From Chitinophagaceae bacterium (lineage in GTDB: Bacteria > Bacteroidota > Bacteroidia > Chitinophagales > Chitinophagaceae), in contig CANHLV010000119.1 in NCBI GenBank assembly GCA_947461495.1, positions 1 to 6,251 of the forward strand: a stretch of DNA of 6,251 nt. Reading direction: 5' to 3'. Shown here piece by piece: positions 5,952-6,251 of this stretch (positions are counted from its first letter, which is position 1; each line of letters starts with the position of its first letter). The translations under genes were made by a program, and so were the position numbers. The notes below the pieces were generated by a model. That model was not told the DNA's origin, ran no database searches, and was given only the letters and a program-made list of their open reading frames with translations.

Positions 5952-6251
5952 ATGAAGGAAAAAAAAGAATTGTTTATGTCGTTGTACAAACCTGTTCATG
6001 ATTCATTTGAGCGGTTTTGTAAAGCAAGAGCGTATGGCCATATGCCTTTCCGAGATTTGATGCAGGAAACTTTACTCATTGCGTATTCAAAATTTGAACA
6101 ATTAAAAGAGCAGGAAAAAATATTATACTTTTTGTTTGGAATTGCCGTCCGTTTGTTAGCCAATCAACGGAGAAAAATTTCAACGGTATATCAAGATGAA
6201 ATTCCTGAGTCGAGTCATTTCCTCAATCCGGAAGCAGAGCGTAAATCAGAA
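5952..6251 (+). CDS. ECF-type RNA polymerase sigma factor (3' end outside window)
   Basis: The frame from the ATG at 5952 is open to the last base and shows 100 residues. It has sigma-70 region 2 features: SLYKPVHDSFERFCKARAYG (region 2.1-like), DLMQETLLIAYSKFEQL (region 2.2, the core-binding helix with Asp-Leu-Met-Gln-Glu), and the hydrophobic segment ILYFLFGIAVRLLANQRRK leading to regions 2.3/2.4. A polar linker begins at about residue 80. Region 4, which reads the -35 box, lies beyond the window; ECF sigmas usually run 160-200 residues. An in-frame TGA at 5928 limits the start; a TTG at 5931 is possible, but the ATG fits better. There is no Shine-Dalgarno. The target promoters and any anti-sigma factor cannot be seen here. 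Confidence 0.85.
   Translation, partial: MKEKKELFMSLYKPVHDSFERFCKARAYGHMPFRDLMQETLLIAYSKFEQLKEQEKILYFLFGIAVRLLANQRRKISTVYQDEIPESSHFLNPEAERKSE

Overview
The window looks like an ordinary chromosomal stretch from a Bacteroidota bacterium, probably of the Chitinophagales/Sphingobacteriales type. Four things point there: strongly A+T-rich spacers, start codons without Shine-Dalgarno sequences, a secreted protein ending in a type IX secretion (T9SS) type A sorting domain, and a promoter match to the Bacteroidota TTG-N20-TAnnTTTG form. The genus is inference.

Layout. Bases 1-588 (+) are the 3' end of polA (DNA polymerase I); 12 bp later, 601-1251 (+), is a cytoplasmic DsbA-family thiol-disulfide protein, probably co-transcribed. 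The stop codon of that gene lies inside the first unit of a G-rich 9-bp tandem repeat (1243-1333). The repeat is followed at once by a strong hairpin (1336-1362) that separates it from the convergent gene at 1429-1896 (-), a small DUF1801 protein. An A+T-rich spacer (1897-2118) separates that gene from a divergent T9SS cargo protein at 2119-3486 (+). This gene converges, with only 2 bp between stop codons, on a large membrane protein at 3489-5495 (-). That protein has an N-terminal GT-C glycosyltransferase-like membrane region and six C-terminal TPRs, the layout of eukaryotic TMTC O-mannosyltransferases. A 456-bp spacer (5496-5951) follows, with a good promoter for the TPR gene at its left end. 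The window ends inside an ECF-type sigma factor that starts at 5952 (+).

How the genes relate. Apart from polA and the DsbA-like gene, each gene seems to be its own transcription unit. I see no defence island, phage, CRISPR array, IS element or RNA gene. The points most worth a second look are the 9-bp repeat/hairpin block that reaches into the DsbA-like gene, where a 48-codon LDR-repeat reading frame starts within the gene's last codons, and the TMTC-like TPR protein. I did not find a convincing new multi-gene system.
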